Source: Elusimicrobiota bacterium (GTDB lineage Bacteria > Elusimicrobiota > Elusimicrobia > UBA1565 > UBA9628). Taken from it: a stretch of DNA of 42,953 bases. A program made the translations under genes and the position numbers. The DNA is taken from assembly GCA_016212855.1 (NCBI GenBank), contig JACRDP010000010.1:1-42953 (forward strand). Reading direction: 5' to 3'. Below the pieces are notes generated by a model that made no database searches, was not told the DNA's origin, and saw only the letters and a list, made by a program, of their open reading frames with translations. Positions 25,072-32,019 of this stretch are shown piece after piece (within the stretch, counting starts at the first letter, position 1; each line of letters begins with the position of its first letter).

Positions 25072-26175
25072 ATGAGCGATGGAATGATTCATCCGTTGGC
25101 GGAATGCGAGAAAATGACCGATAAAGAATTGGTTTGCAGCATCCGCTTTCTCGCCGATAGGTCCAGGCACAATGAATTGAGGTTGCTCGCGCATTTAGCG
25201 GAATTCGACAGCAGAAGGCTTTGCCTGGAAGAAGGATTCCGTTCGGCTTATGATTACTGTACGAACACGCTCGGATTCGATGAGCAGGAAGCGTATCGCC
25301 GGATTAGAGTCGCGCGCGTCATTCGGGCGTACCCGGATTATTTTATCGCCCTGGAGGCGCGGAAGGTAACGGCGTCTGCTCTCGTCATCCTGGCTCCTTG
25401 GCTGCAGCGGGACAATGCGGCGGATTGGCTTAAGGCCGTCGAGGGCAAACCCAAACGCGCCGTTGAGGCGCTGGTCGCTGCGAAATATCCTCAGGCGCCG
25501 CAACCAGACCATGTGCGGAACCTCCCATCGCAAACCACGCTCGTTAGCTCCGCGCCGCCTTTGGCCCTTGAGACGGAAGTGCCTGGGTTGCCCGCCGCGG
25601 CCCTGGATTCCTCATCGCCGCTGGTGCCTATAGACGGTGGCCCGCCGCAAATGACTCCCATTGCGGCCGATCGTGTGCGCGTCGGGTTCGATGCGGCCGC
25701 CGCTGTCGCTCAGATGATCGAGCGCATGCGTCAGATTTTGCGCCACAAGTATCCGGAAGGCCGTTTGGAGGATTTAATTCGCGAGGCTCTCGATGAGTAT
25801 CTCGATCGGAACGATCCTCAGCGAAAGCTCGAACGGAGGGAGGCGAAATCAGCCGCGGTCGCGATCATCTGCGGATCGATTTCCGATGATAAGGACCGGT
25901 TGCCGACGCGCTACCTCCGCGCCTGCGCCTCAGGCCGCTACATCCCAGCGAAGGTTAAAAGTCAGGTCTGGGCCCGAGACCGAGGCTGCTGCGCGTGGAA
26001 AAATCCGGATGGGAAGGTCTGCGGCGCGAAAGATTGGATCGAATACGATCATGTGACGCCGTATGCGCGCGGCGGACGCTCAGACGATCCCCGCAACCTG
26101 CGCCTCGTATGCCGTCAGCACAATCAGGCGGCCGCGCTGGCCGCCGGCTTCAGTCTCGGCCCGCCGGCTTCTTGA
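25072..26175 (+). CDS. HNH endonuclease domain protein (DUF222-like helical N-terminus)
   Basis: A 367-residue protein. GGAGG at 25063-25067 gives better spacing to ATG 25072 than to the adjacent ATG 25069. The N-terminal part (about 1-120) is helical with SAYDYCTNTLGFDEQEAYRRIRVARV, as in DUF222/13E12-type proteins; a Pro-rich linker follows (about 150-200) and a C-terminal HNH nuclease with AKVKSQVWARDRGCCAW, IEYDHVTPYARGG (His near 327) and NLRLVCRQHNQAAA. These free-standing nucleases are scattered through many genomes, often as transferred or selfish genes. Its base composition is less GC-rich than uvrA and nadB, and its 3' end overlaps nadB by 26 bases. Biological role unknown. Confidence 0.82.
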   Translation: MSDGMIHPLAECEKMTDKELVCSIRFLADRSRHNELRLLAHLAEFDSRRLCLEEGFRSAYDYCTNTLGFDEQEAYRRIRVARVIRAYPDYFIALEARKVTASALVILAPWLQRDNAADWLKAVEGKPKRAVEALVAAKYPQAPQPDHVRNLPSQTTLVSSAPPLALETEVPGLPAAALDSSSPLVPIDGGPPQMTPIAADRVRVGFDAAAAVAQMIERMRQILRHKYPEGRLEDLIREALDEYLDRNDPQRKLERREAKSAAVAIICGSISDDKDRLPTRYLRACASGRYIPAKVKSQVWARDRGCCAWKNPDGKVCGAKDWIEYDHVTPYARGGRSDDPRNLRLVCRQHNQAAALAAGFSLGPPAS

Positions 26176-27739
26176 TAAACGTATTGCGGCGCCATGAGGA
26201 TTTCGTCGCCGGGTAATCAAGCGTGTAATGCAGCCCGCGCGATTCCTTGCGTTTCATCGCGCAGCGGATGACCATCGTCGCCACATCGGCGATGTTGCGC
26301 AGCTCGACGACGTCGGGGGTCGGCAGGAAGTCCCAGTAGTAGTCCGCGATCTCGCGCCGGAGGAGTTGGAGGCGGGCGAGGGCCCGGTCGAGGCGCTTGT
26401 TCGTGCGCACGATGCCGACGTAGTTCCACATCAGCTGGCGGATCTCGTCCCAGTTCTGAGAGATGACGACGGCCTCGTCGGAGGTCACCGCGCGGCCGGG
26501 GTTCCAGGGCTTGGCCTTGAAGGCGGCGCGCGGGGCGAAGGCGGAGGACGAAGCGAGGTGCTCGGCGAGGCGGTGGGCGAAAACGCAGCCCTCGAGAAGC
26601 GAGTTCGACGCGAGACGGTTGGCGCCGTGCAGGCCGGTGTGCGCGGTCTCCCCGACCGCGTACAGGCCGGGCACCGAGGTGCGGCCATTCGTGTCCGTGT
26701 GCACGCCGCCGCAGAAGAAGTGCGCGGCGGGGACGGCGGGGATCGGATCGACGGCCATGTCGATGCCGAACGATTTGACCTTGGCGTAGATGTTGGGAAA
26801 ACGGGATTTCAGGAACGCGCGCGGATGATGGGTCATGTCGAGGTACACGCACTCATCGCCGGTGCGTTTGAGCTCGGAGTCGATGGCGCGCGCGACGATA
26901 TCGCGCGGCGCGAGCTCTTTGCGGCGATCGTAGCGGGACATGAAGCGCGTCCCGTCTTTAAGAATAAGACGGCCTCCCTCGCCGCGAAGGGCCTCGGAGA
27001 GCAAAAAGTTCTTCGCTTGAGGGTGATAGAGACAGGTGGGGTGAAACTGCACGAACTCCATGTTCGCCATGACGGCGCCCGCGCGCCAGGCCATGGCCAT
27101 GCCGTCGCCGGTCGCGATGTCGGGATTACTCGTAAATAAATAGACCTTGCCGGCGCCTCCGGTGGCCAAAACCGTGGCGCCGGCCTCTAAAGGGGTTATC
27201 TCGCCCGTTGCTCGATCCATGATGTAGGCGCCGCGGCAGGCGCCGCGCGAGTCGAGGAGCAGATCGACGGCGAGGGCGTTTTCGATCAAAGTCACGTTCT
27301 TGTCGCGGCGGGCGCCGGACACGAGCGCGCGCTCGATCTCGCGGCCGGTGATGTCGCCGGCGTGCAGGATGCGGCGGTGGCTGTGGCCGGCCTCGAGTCC
27401 CAAGTCGATCACCGACTCGCGCTCGGAGAAGCGCACGCCGAGCTCCTGGAGCTCGCGCACGCGCTCGGGCGCCTCGGCGACGGTCAGGCGCGCGACTTTC
27501 TCGTCGCACAGCCCGGCGCCGGCGATCAAGGTGTCGCGCACGTGCGACTCGAAGGTGTCGAGCTCGCTCATGACGGCCGCGATTCCGCCCTGGGCGTAGT
27601 TCGTGTTCGATTCCGCGGCCTCTTTTTTAGTGACCAAGGTGACACGGCCGAGGCGGGCCAACTTTTTAGCCGTCAGAAGGCCGGCAATACCCGAACCGAG
27701 GACGAGATAATCGGAACGGCGGGGCGCACGTTTGGACAT
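26150..27739 (-). CDS. nadB: L-aspartate oxidase
   Basis: Flavoenzyme that oxidises L-aspartate to iminoaspartate, first step of de novo NAD synthesis. The 529-residue protein has the N-terminal FAD motif YLVLGSGIAGLLTAKKLA, the family pieces SNTNYAQGGIAAV, GHSHRRILHAGDITGREIE, VQFHPTCLYHP, LLSEALRGEGGRL and the C-terminal FAD-contacting GLHGANRLASNSLLEG, then the helical C-terminal domain. Length fits NadB. The substrate motif and lack of an iron-sulfur partner argue against succinate dehydrogenase. No nadA or nadC is near. It diverges from the carbonic-anhydrase-like gene with overlapping -10 boxes at 27759-27770. Confidence 0.95.
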   Translation of the reverse strand: MSKRAPRRSDYLVLGSGIAGLLTAKKLARLGRVTLVTKKEAAESNTNYAQGGIAAVMSELDTFESHVRDTLIAGAGLCDEKVARLTVAEAPERVRELQELGVRFSERESVIDLGLEAGHSHRRILHAGDITGREIERALVSGARRDKNVTLIENALAVDLLLDSRGACRGAYIMDRATGEITPLEAGATVLATGGAGKVYLFTSNPDIATGDGMAMAWRAGAVMANMEFVQFHPTCLYHPQAKNFLLSEALRGEGGRLILKDGTRFMSRYDRRKELAPRDIVARAIDSELKRTGDECVYLDMTHHPRAFLKSRFPNIYAKVKSFGIDMAVDPIPAVPAAHFFCGGVHTDTNGRTSVPGLYAVGETAHTGLHGANRLASNSLLEGCVFAHRLAEHLASSSAFAPRAAFKAKPWNPGRAVTSDEAVVISQNWDEIRQLMWNYVGIVRTNKRLDRALARLQLLRREIADYYWDFLPTPDVVELRNIADVATMVIRCAMKRKESRGLHYTLDYPATKSSWRRNTFIKKPAGRD

Positions 27740-27758
27740 TGAAAGGGGGGTGATGGAG

Positions 27759-27770
27759 TGCTAGATTCTA
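27759..27770. promoter_or_regulatory. Overlapping divergent -10 boxes of nadB and the carbonic anhydrase operon
   Basis: On +, TGC then TAGATT (27762-27767) ends seven bases before ATG 27775. On -, TGT then TAGAAT (27770-27765) lies 25 bases before the nadB ATG at 27739. The two -10 boxes share bases, so both promoters cannot be opened at once. Confidence 0.55.
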
Positions 27771-27774
27771 ACAC

Positions 27775-28305
27775 ATGATCCGTTCCTTCTCCGGAAGAAC
27801 GCCCCGCATCCACCCGAAGGCCTTCGTCCATGACGCCGCCGAGGTGATCGGCAAGGTGTCGCTCGCCAAGGATTCCTCGGTGTTCCCGGGGTGCGTCCTG
27901 CGCGGGGACATCGACGAGATTAAAATCGGCGAAAGGACCAACATTCAAGATCTGGTCGTCGTTCACACGAGACGGGGCAGTCCCGCGATTATCGGGAAGG
28001 GCGTGACGGTGGGCCACCGTGCCGTCCTGCACGGGTGCCGCATCGGCGATCAGGCGCTCATCGGCATGGGCGCGATCGTGATGGAGGCCACCATCGGAGC
28101 GAGAACTCTTGTCGGCGCTGGAGCCGTCGTGATGGCGGGAGCCAAGATTCCCTCCGGCGTCCTCGTCCTCGGCACGCCCGCCAAGGTCGTGCGCAAGCTG
28201 CGCCCCGAGGAGCTGCGCATGCTGGGCGAGAGCGAGCGCTCATACGTGGCGCTGTCGCGGCGCCACAAGGCCGCTTCGCGGGTCGTTTTCGGCGCGCGGC
28301 CGTGA
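27775..28305 (+). CDS. Gamma-carbonic anhydrase family protein (YrdA/PaaY-like)
   Basis: A 176-residue left-handed beta-helix protein with hexapeptide repeats (GKVSLAKDSSVFPGCVLRGD, TIGARTLVGAGAVVM). The three zinc His ligands are present: H64 in VVHTRRG, H81 and H86 in GHRAVLHGC. The closing GTPAKVVRKL is standard in the family, followed by a helical tail. Members may be active carbonic anhydrases or have thioesterase or other roles, so catalytic function is uncertain. It is first in a five-gene chain where each stop overlaps the next start, so it would be co-translated with the kinase-like gene (GTGA). Confidence 0.87.
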   Translation: MIRSFSGRTPRIHPKAFVHDAAEVIGKVSLAKDSSVFPGCVLRGDIDEIKIGERTNIQDLVVVHTRRGSPAIIGKGVTVGHRAVLHGCRIGDQALIGMGAIVMEATIGARTLVGAGAVVMAGAKIPSGVLVLGTPAKVVRKLRPEELRMLGESERSYVALSRRHKAASRVVFGARP

Positions 28306-29093
28306 CGGCCGCGGCGGCGTTCTGCGCGGGCGCCGCCATCGGCGGCGCCGCCGGCGGGACGGTCGTCTGCCTCTATTTGCGCCGGCGGCAGCGCCTGTTC
28401 GGGCGCCTGCTCTCCTTCGCGATGCACGAGCTCAACACCCCCGTCACGGCCGTGAACATGACGGTCCTGAACCTGCTTTCGGAAGTGTTCGGCGAGCTGC
28501 CCGCCCCGCTCAAGCCCTGGATCGAGATGACGCGCGAGCAGGTCGGGCGCCTCAACGGGCTCGTCGGCGAGATCCGCGATTTCGTGCATATCGAGCTGCA
28601 CCAGGACCTGCGCGTGGGCGGCGCGACGATGACCGCGCAGGAGATTCTCGACGAGGCCCTCGTGTCCATCAAGCGCGGCATGGAGCAGGCCGGAGTGGAG
28701 TTCAAAGTCGAGACCGCGAAGAATATCCCGGGCCTGCGCGTCGACCCCGATCGGGCGGCCCGCTGCCTGTCGAGCGTGCTGTTCCACGCCCGGAAGTTCC
28801 GCACCTCGGGCCCGATCACCTTGTCCGTCACGCGCGTTCCGTCGGGCGCCGCCTTCGCGGTCTCCTACACGGGTCCCCGCCTCAAACCGGGCGCGGCCGA
28901 GGAAAGCCTCGATCTGTATTATCCGGCGCTGCACCGCAACGACCAGATTCTCGGCGCGACCGGGCTGGGGCTCGGGCTGATTCGCAGGGTCCTCCAGCTG
29001 AACGGGGGAGATCTCGAGTATCGCGTCGACGACGAGGGGCGCGCGACGGTGACCGTGGAGCTCGCGGCGGCGCAGGCGGAGGCGGTCCAATGA
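28302..29093 (+). CDS. Small membrane-anchored histidine-kinase-like protein with degenerate ATPase domain
   Basis: A 263-residue protein starting at GTG 28302 (GTGA overlap). One hydrophobic N-terminal segment (about 2-26, Gly/Ala-rich) anchors it, followed by a basic RRRQR. The HisKA H-box is intact: SFAMHELNTPVTAVNM, His42. In the HATPase domain the N-box expected as N-x-x-x-N-A reads CLSSVLFHARKF, lacking the usual Asn; the G1 position reads SYTGPRL instead of DxGxG. The G2 box GATGLGLGLIRRVLQLNGG is intact. It may be a weak or inactive kinase, or a phosphotransfer or phosphatase partner of the response regulator encoded next. No sensor domain is visible. Confidence 0.75.
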   Translation: MTAAAAFCAGAAIGGAAGGTVVCLYLRRRQRLFGRLLSFAMHELNTPVTAVNMTVLNLLSEVFGELPAPLKPWIEMTREQVGRLNGLVGEIRDFVHIELHQDLRVGGATMTAQEILDEALVSIKRGMEQAGVEFKVETAKNIPGLRVDPDRAARCLSSVLFHARKFRTSGPITLSVTRVPSGAAFAVSYTGPRLKPGAAEESLDLYYPALHRNDQILGATGLGLGLIRRVLQLNGGDLEYRVDDEGRATVTVELAAAQAEAVQ

Positions 29094-29464
29094 ATCCGGT
29101 GAAAATTCTGATCGTCGAGGACGAGCCCGAGATCGCCGACAACCTCTCCGCGCTGCTCGGGTCGCGCGGCCACAAGGTCGTGACCTGCGCGGAGGGCGCC
29201 GACGGCGTCGCCCGCGCGCGCAAGGAGCCGTTCGATCTGCTTCTTCTCGACGTGATGCTTCCGCGCATGTCCGGCTTCGACGTGTGCAAGCTGCTCAAGG
29301 CCGATCCCAAAACGGCGAAACTCAAGATCGTGATGGTGACGGGCCTGGGCCGGATGGGCGACGTCGAGGAGGCCTTCCGCGCCGGCGCCGACGACTACCT
29401 GATCAAGCCGTTCGACTCCGTGCGGCTGTTCAAAAAAATCGAAAAGGTCATGGCGACGCCGTGA
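29090..29464 (+). CDS. Single-domain response regulator (receiver only)
   Basis: A 124-residue CheY-like receiver with no output domain. Acidic pocket at E10, D11 and E12, phosphoacceptor D54 in LLLLDVMLPRMSG, T84 in VMVTG and K106 in YLIKPFD are all present, so it should be phosphorylatable. ATGA overlap with the kinase-like gene points to that protein as partner. With no DNA-binding domain it must act by protein contact or phosphotransfer. It ends in a GTGA overlap with the ceramidase-like gene. Confidence 0.92.
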   Translation: MNPVKILIVEDEPEIADNLSALLGSRGHKVVTCAEGADGVARARKEPFDLLLLDVMLPRMSGFDVCKLLKADPKTAKLKIVMVTGLGRMGDVEEAFRAGADDYLIKPFDSVRLFKKIEKVMATP

Positions 29465-30882
29465 GACGCACGCTCGCGCTCGTTTCGCTCGCGTTTCTCA
29501 TATCCCCGCTGCGCGCGCTCGAGGCGGCCGCGACGAAGGTCGACATCACCCCCGATCTCGCCTCGGAGAAAATATGGCTCGCCGGCTTCGGCGCGAAGGG
29601 ACGAAAGCCCTCGGGCGTTCACGACCAGCTTTACGCGCGTCTCGTGCTCCTGCGCGAGGGCAAGACGACCGTGGCGCTCGTCGGCCTGGACCTGCTCGGC
29701 TTTTACATCAACGACACCGAGGCGCTGCGCGGAAGCTGGGCGGCCGGCGACCCGGACAAGAAGCTCTTCGTGCATTCGACGCATCAGCACAGCGGGCCCG
29801 ATACGCTCGGCCTGTGGGGCCGCTTTCCCGGCGTCTCCGGCATCAACAAACGCTATGAGGCCCGCATCGAGGACCGGATCGTCCAGGCGCTGCGCCTCCT
29901 CGAGACCCAGCTCAGACCCGTCTCCGCGACGGGCGGGCGGGGCGCCCTCGACCCGCGCGGCCTTTGCCGCGACTCGCGCGACCCGCAGGTCATCGATCCG
30001 AACCTCGCCGTCCTGCGCCTGCGCGAGGCCGGCGGCCGGTCCGTGGCCACGATCGTCAACTGGTCGTGCCACCCGGAGGTGATCGGCCGCGAGAACCGCC
30101 TGATCACCGCCGATTATCCCGGGCCGCTGTGCGCGCGCGTCGAGGAGAAAACCGGCGGGGAGTGCCTGTTCCTCAACGGCGCGATCGGCGGCCTGCTGAC
30201 TCCGGACGCGAAAGCCGAAAACTTCTATGAGACCGCGCGAATCGGGACCGCGGTCGCCGACGCGGCGCTGGCGCTGAAGGCCGAGTCCGGCGGGCGAGGA
30301 CTGTCGTACCGCTCTAAAAAAATATTTGTCCCGGTTGAAAACTCCCGCTATCTTCTCTTCCTGCGCGCGCTGACGGCGGGGCATACGCTTCACGACGCTA
30401 AAGGCACGGTCCTTTCCTCCTGGCGCGCCTGGCCGCTGTCCTTGCGCCATCTCATCCTCGGGCTGACCGACGCGAACCGGCCCTGGGTCGAGACCGAGGT
30501 GAGCGTGCTCGACATCGGCCCCGCGCGCCTGTTGGGCATGCCCGCCGAGGTGTTCCCGGAGCTCGCGGTCGGCGGCTACGACGGGAAATACGCCTTCGGC
30601 CGGCCGGTCGTCGATCCCAAGGGGCCGGAGCGCGACCTCAAGTCCGCGCCGAAAGGGCCCTACCTGCGCGACCTGATCAAGGCTCCCGTTCCGATGTTCG
30701 TCGGCCTGGCCAATGACATGCTGGGCTACCTGGTTCCGGAATACGACTTCAAGGCGCGCACGAGCAAGCTGCTGCTCCCGCGCTGGCCCGGGCATTACGA
30801 AGAGACGAATTCGATCGGCCGGGCGGCGACCGCCGTTCTCACCGGTACCGCGGCCGCTTTGCTGCGGGAGCCCCGTCCCTGA
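29461..30882 (+). CDS. Secreted neutral/alkaline ceramidase-like hydrolase
   Basis: A 473-residue protein from GTG 29461 (GTGA overlap), with a signal peptide ending near SPLRALEA. The mature start AATKVDITPDL ... WLAGFGAKGRKPSGVHDQLYARLVLL and the motif FVHSTHQHSGPDTLG are typical of the neutral/alkaline non-lysosomal ceramidase N-terminal domain family, where His residues bind zinc. IVNWSCHPEVIG and FLNGAIGG also fit. It lacks the C-terminal Ig-like domain of true ceramidases, so it belongs to the large single-domain group of unproven substrate. Activity on ceramide is not shown. It sits between a two-component pair and serC. Confidence 0.8.
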   Translation: MRRTLALVSLAFLISPLRALEAAATKVDITPDLASEKIWLAGFGAKGRKPSGVHDQLYARLVLLREGKTTVALVGLDLLGFYINDTEALRGSWAAGDPDKKLFVHSTHQHSGPDTLGLWGRFPGVSGINKRYEARIEDRIVQALRLLETQLRPVSATGGRGALDPRGLCRDSRDPQVIDPNLAVLRLREAGGRSVATIVNWSCHPEVIGRENRLITADYPGPLCARVEEKTGGECLFLNGAIGGLLTPDAKAENFYETARIGTAVADAALALKAESGGRGLSYRSKKIFVPVENSRYLLFLRALTAGHTLHDAKGTVLSSWRAWPLSLRHLILGLTDANRPWVETEVSVLDIGPARLLGMPAEVFPELAVGGYDGKYAFGRPVVDPKGPERDLKSAPKGPYLRDLIKAPVPMFVGLANDMLGYLVPEYDFKARTSKLLLPRWPGHYEETNSIGRAATAVLTGTAAALLREPRP

Positions 30883-31967
30883 GAAAGATCAATTTCAACG
30901 CCGGTCCGGCCGCGCTTCCGCTCCCCGTCCTCGAGCAGGCGCAGAAGGAATTCTTGGATTTCGACGGCACCGGCGTCTCGATGCTCGAGCACAGCCATCG
31001 CGGCCCGGACTACGACCGCGTGCACCGGGAAGTCCTCGAGCTTTTCACCGAGCTGATGGGCCTGCCGAAAAGCCACAGCGCGATCCTGGTGCAGGGCGGC
31101 GCCAGCCTGCAGTTCGCGATGCTGCCCATGAATTTTTTGAAAAACGGAAGGTCGGCCGATTACGCGGTGACGGGCCATTGGGCGCGCCTCGCTTATGAAG
31201 AGGCTCGGCGGGTCGGCGCCGCGCGGTCGGCCTGCGACACCTCCGGCGCCGGGGGAAAGCACGTCCGCGTGCCGCGCCCGGACGAGCTCCTGATCGATCC
31301 GAAGGCCGCCTACCTGCACATCACGACCAACAACACGATTTTCGGCACGCAGTGGCGCGCTTTGCCCGACACCAAGGGCGTGCCCCTCGTCGCCGACATG
31401 TGCTCCGATATTTTATCCCGGCCGGTGGACGCCGCGAAATTCGCGCTGATTTACGCCGGGACGCAGAAGAACCTCGGGCCCGCCGGCCTCGCGCTGATCG
31501 CCGTGGACCGCAGCTGGCTGCACGAGGCGCGGACCGACTTGCCCGACATCTTGAGTTACGCCGTGCATCTTGAGGCGCGGTCCATCTACCACACGCCGCC
31601 CACCTTCTCCGTCTATCTCGCCGGCCTCCAGCTCAAGTGGATCAAGGCCGCCGGCGGCGCCGCCGGAATGGAGAAACGCAACAAGGCGAAGGCCGAGCTG
31701 CTCTACTCGACCCTGGACCGCCTGAGCGGCTTCTACAAGGCGCCGGTGGAAGCGACGAGCCGGTCCTTGATGAACGTCGTCTTCCAGACGCGCTCGCCGG
31801 AGCTCGATGAGGCCTTTTGCGGCGAGGCCGAGCAGGAAGGGATCGTCGGCATGAAGGGCCACCGGTCGGCGGGCGGCATGCGGGTGTCTTTATACAATGC
31901 CATCGGCTTGGATGATGTGAAGGCGCTGACGGACTTCATGGACGCGTTCGCGAAGCGGCGGGGTTAG
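30879..31967 (+). CDS. serC: Phosphoserine aminotransferase, apparent CTG start
   Basis: PLP enzyme of serine biosynthesis (3-phosphohydroxypyruvate to phosphoserine). Reading from CTG 30879 gives MRKINFNAGPAALPLPVLEQAQ and 362 residues, the normal SerC N-terminus and length. The first ATG/GTG/TTG in frame is TTG 30954, which would remove 25 conserved residues. CTG overlaps the previous TGA as CTGA, the same coupling used by the three junctions before it. Further motifs: GISMLE-HSHRG-like GVSMLEHSHRGPDY, LVQGGASLQFAM, TTNNTIFGTQW and the PLP lysine in IYAGTQKNLGPAGL. A hairpin follows the stop. Confidence 0.95.
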   Translation: MRKINFNAGPAALPLPVLEQAQKEFLDFDGTGVSMLEHSHRGPDYDRVHREVLELFTELMGLPKSHSAILVQGGASLQFAMLPMNFLKNGRSADYAVTGHWARLAYEEARRVGAARSACDTSGAGGKHVRVPRPDELLIDPKAAYLHITTNNTIFGTQWRALPDTKGVPLVADMCSDILSRPVDAAKFALIYAGTQKNLGPAGLALIAVDRSWLHEARTDLPDILSYAVHLEARSIYHTPPTFSVYLAGLQLKWIKAAGGAAGMEKRNKAKAELLYSTLDRLSGFYKAPVEATSRSLMNVVFQTRSPELDEAFCGEAEQEGIVGMKGHRSAGGMRVSLYNAIGLDDVKALTDFMDAFAKRRG

Positions 31968-31988
31968 GCCGGGCGCGGGACGCCCGGC
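31968..31988. terminator. Hairpin between convergent serC and feoB
   Basis: GCCGGGCG (31968-31975) pairs perfectly with CGCCCGGC (31981-31988) around a five-base loop, starting right after the serC stop. No T-run follows on the + strand. It lies in a 52-base convergent gap and is probably a shared transcription end. Confidence 0.6.
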
Positions 31989-32019
31989 ACAGATGCCGCA
32001 GCGGAAACTCTCATAGCAT

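Noticed and set aside
30954-30956. TTG 30954 as start of serC
   Set aside because: It removes 25 residues that are conserved in SerC and leaves a gap after the ceramidase-like gene.
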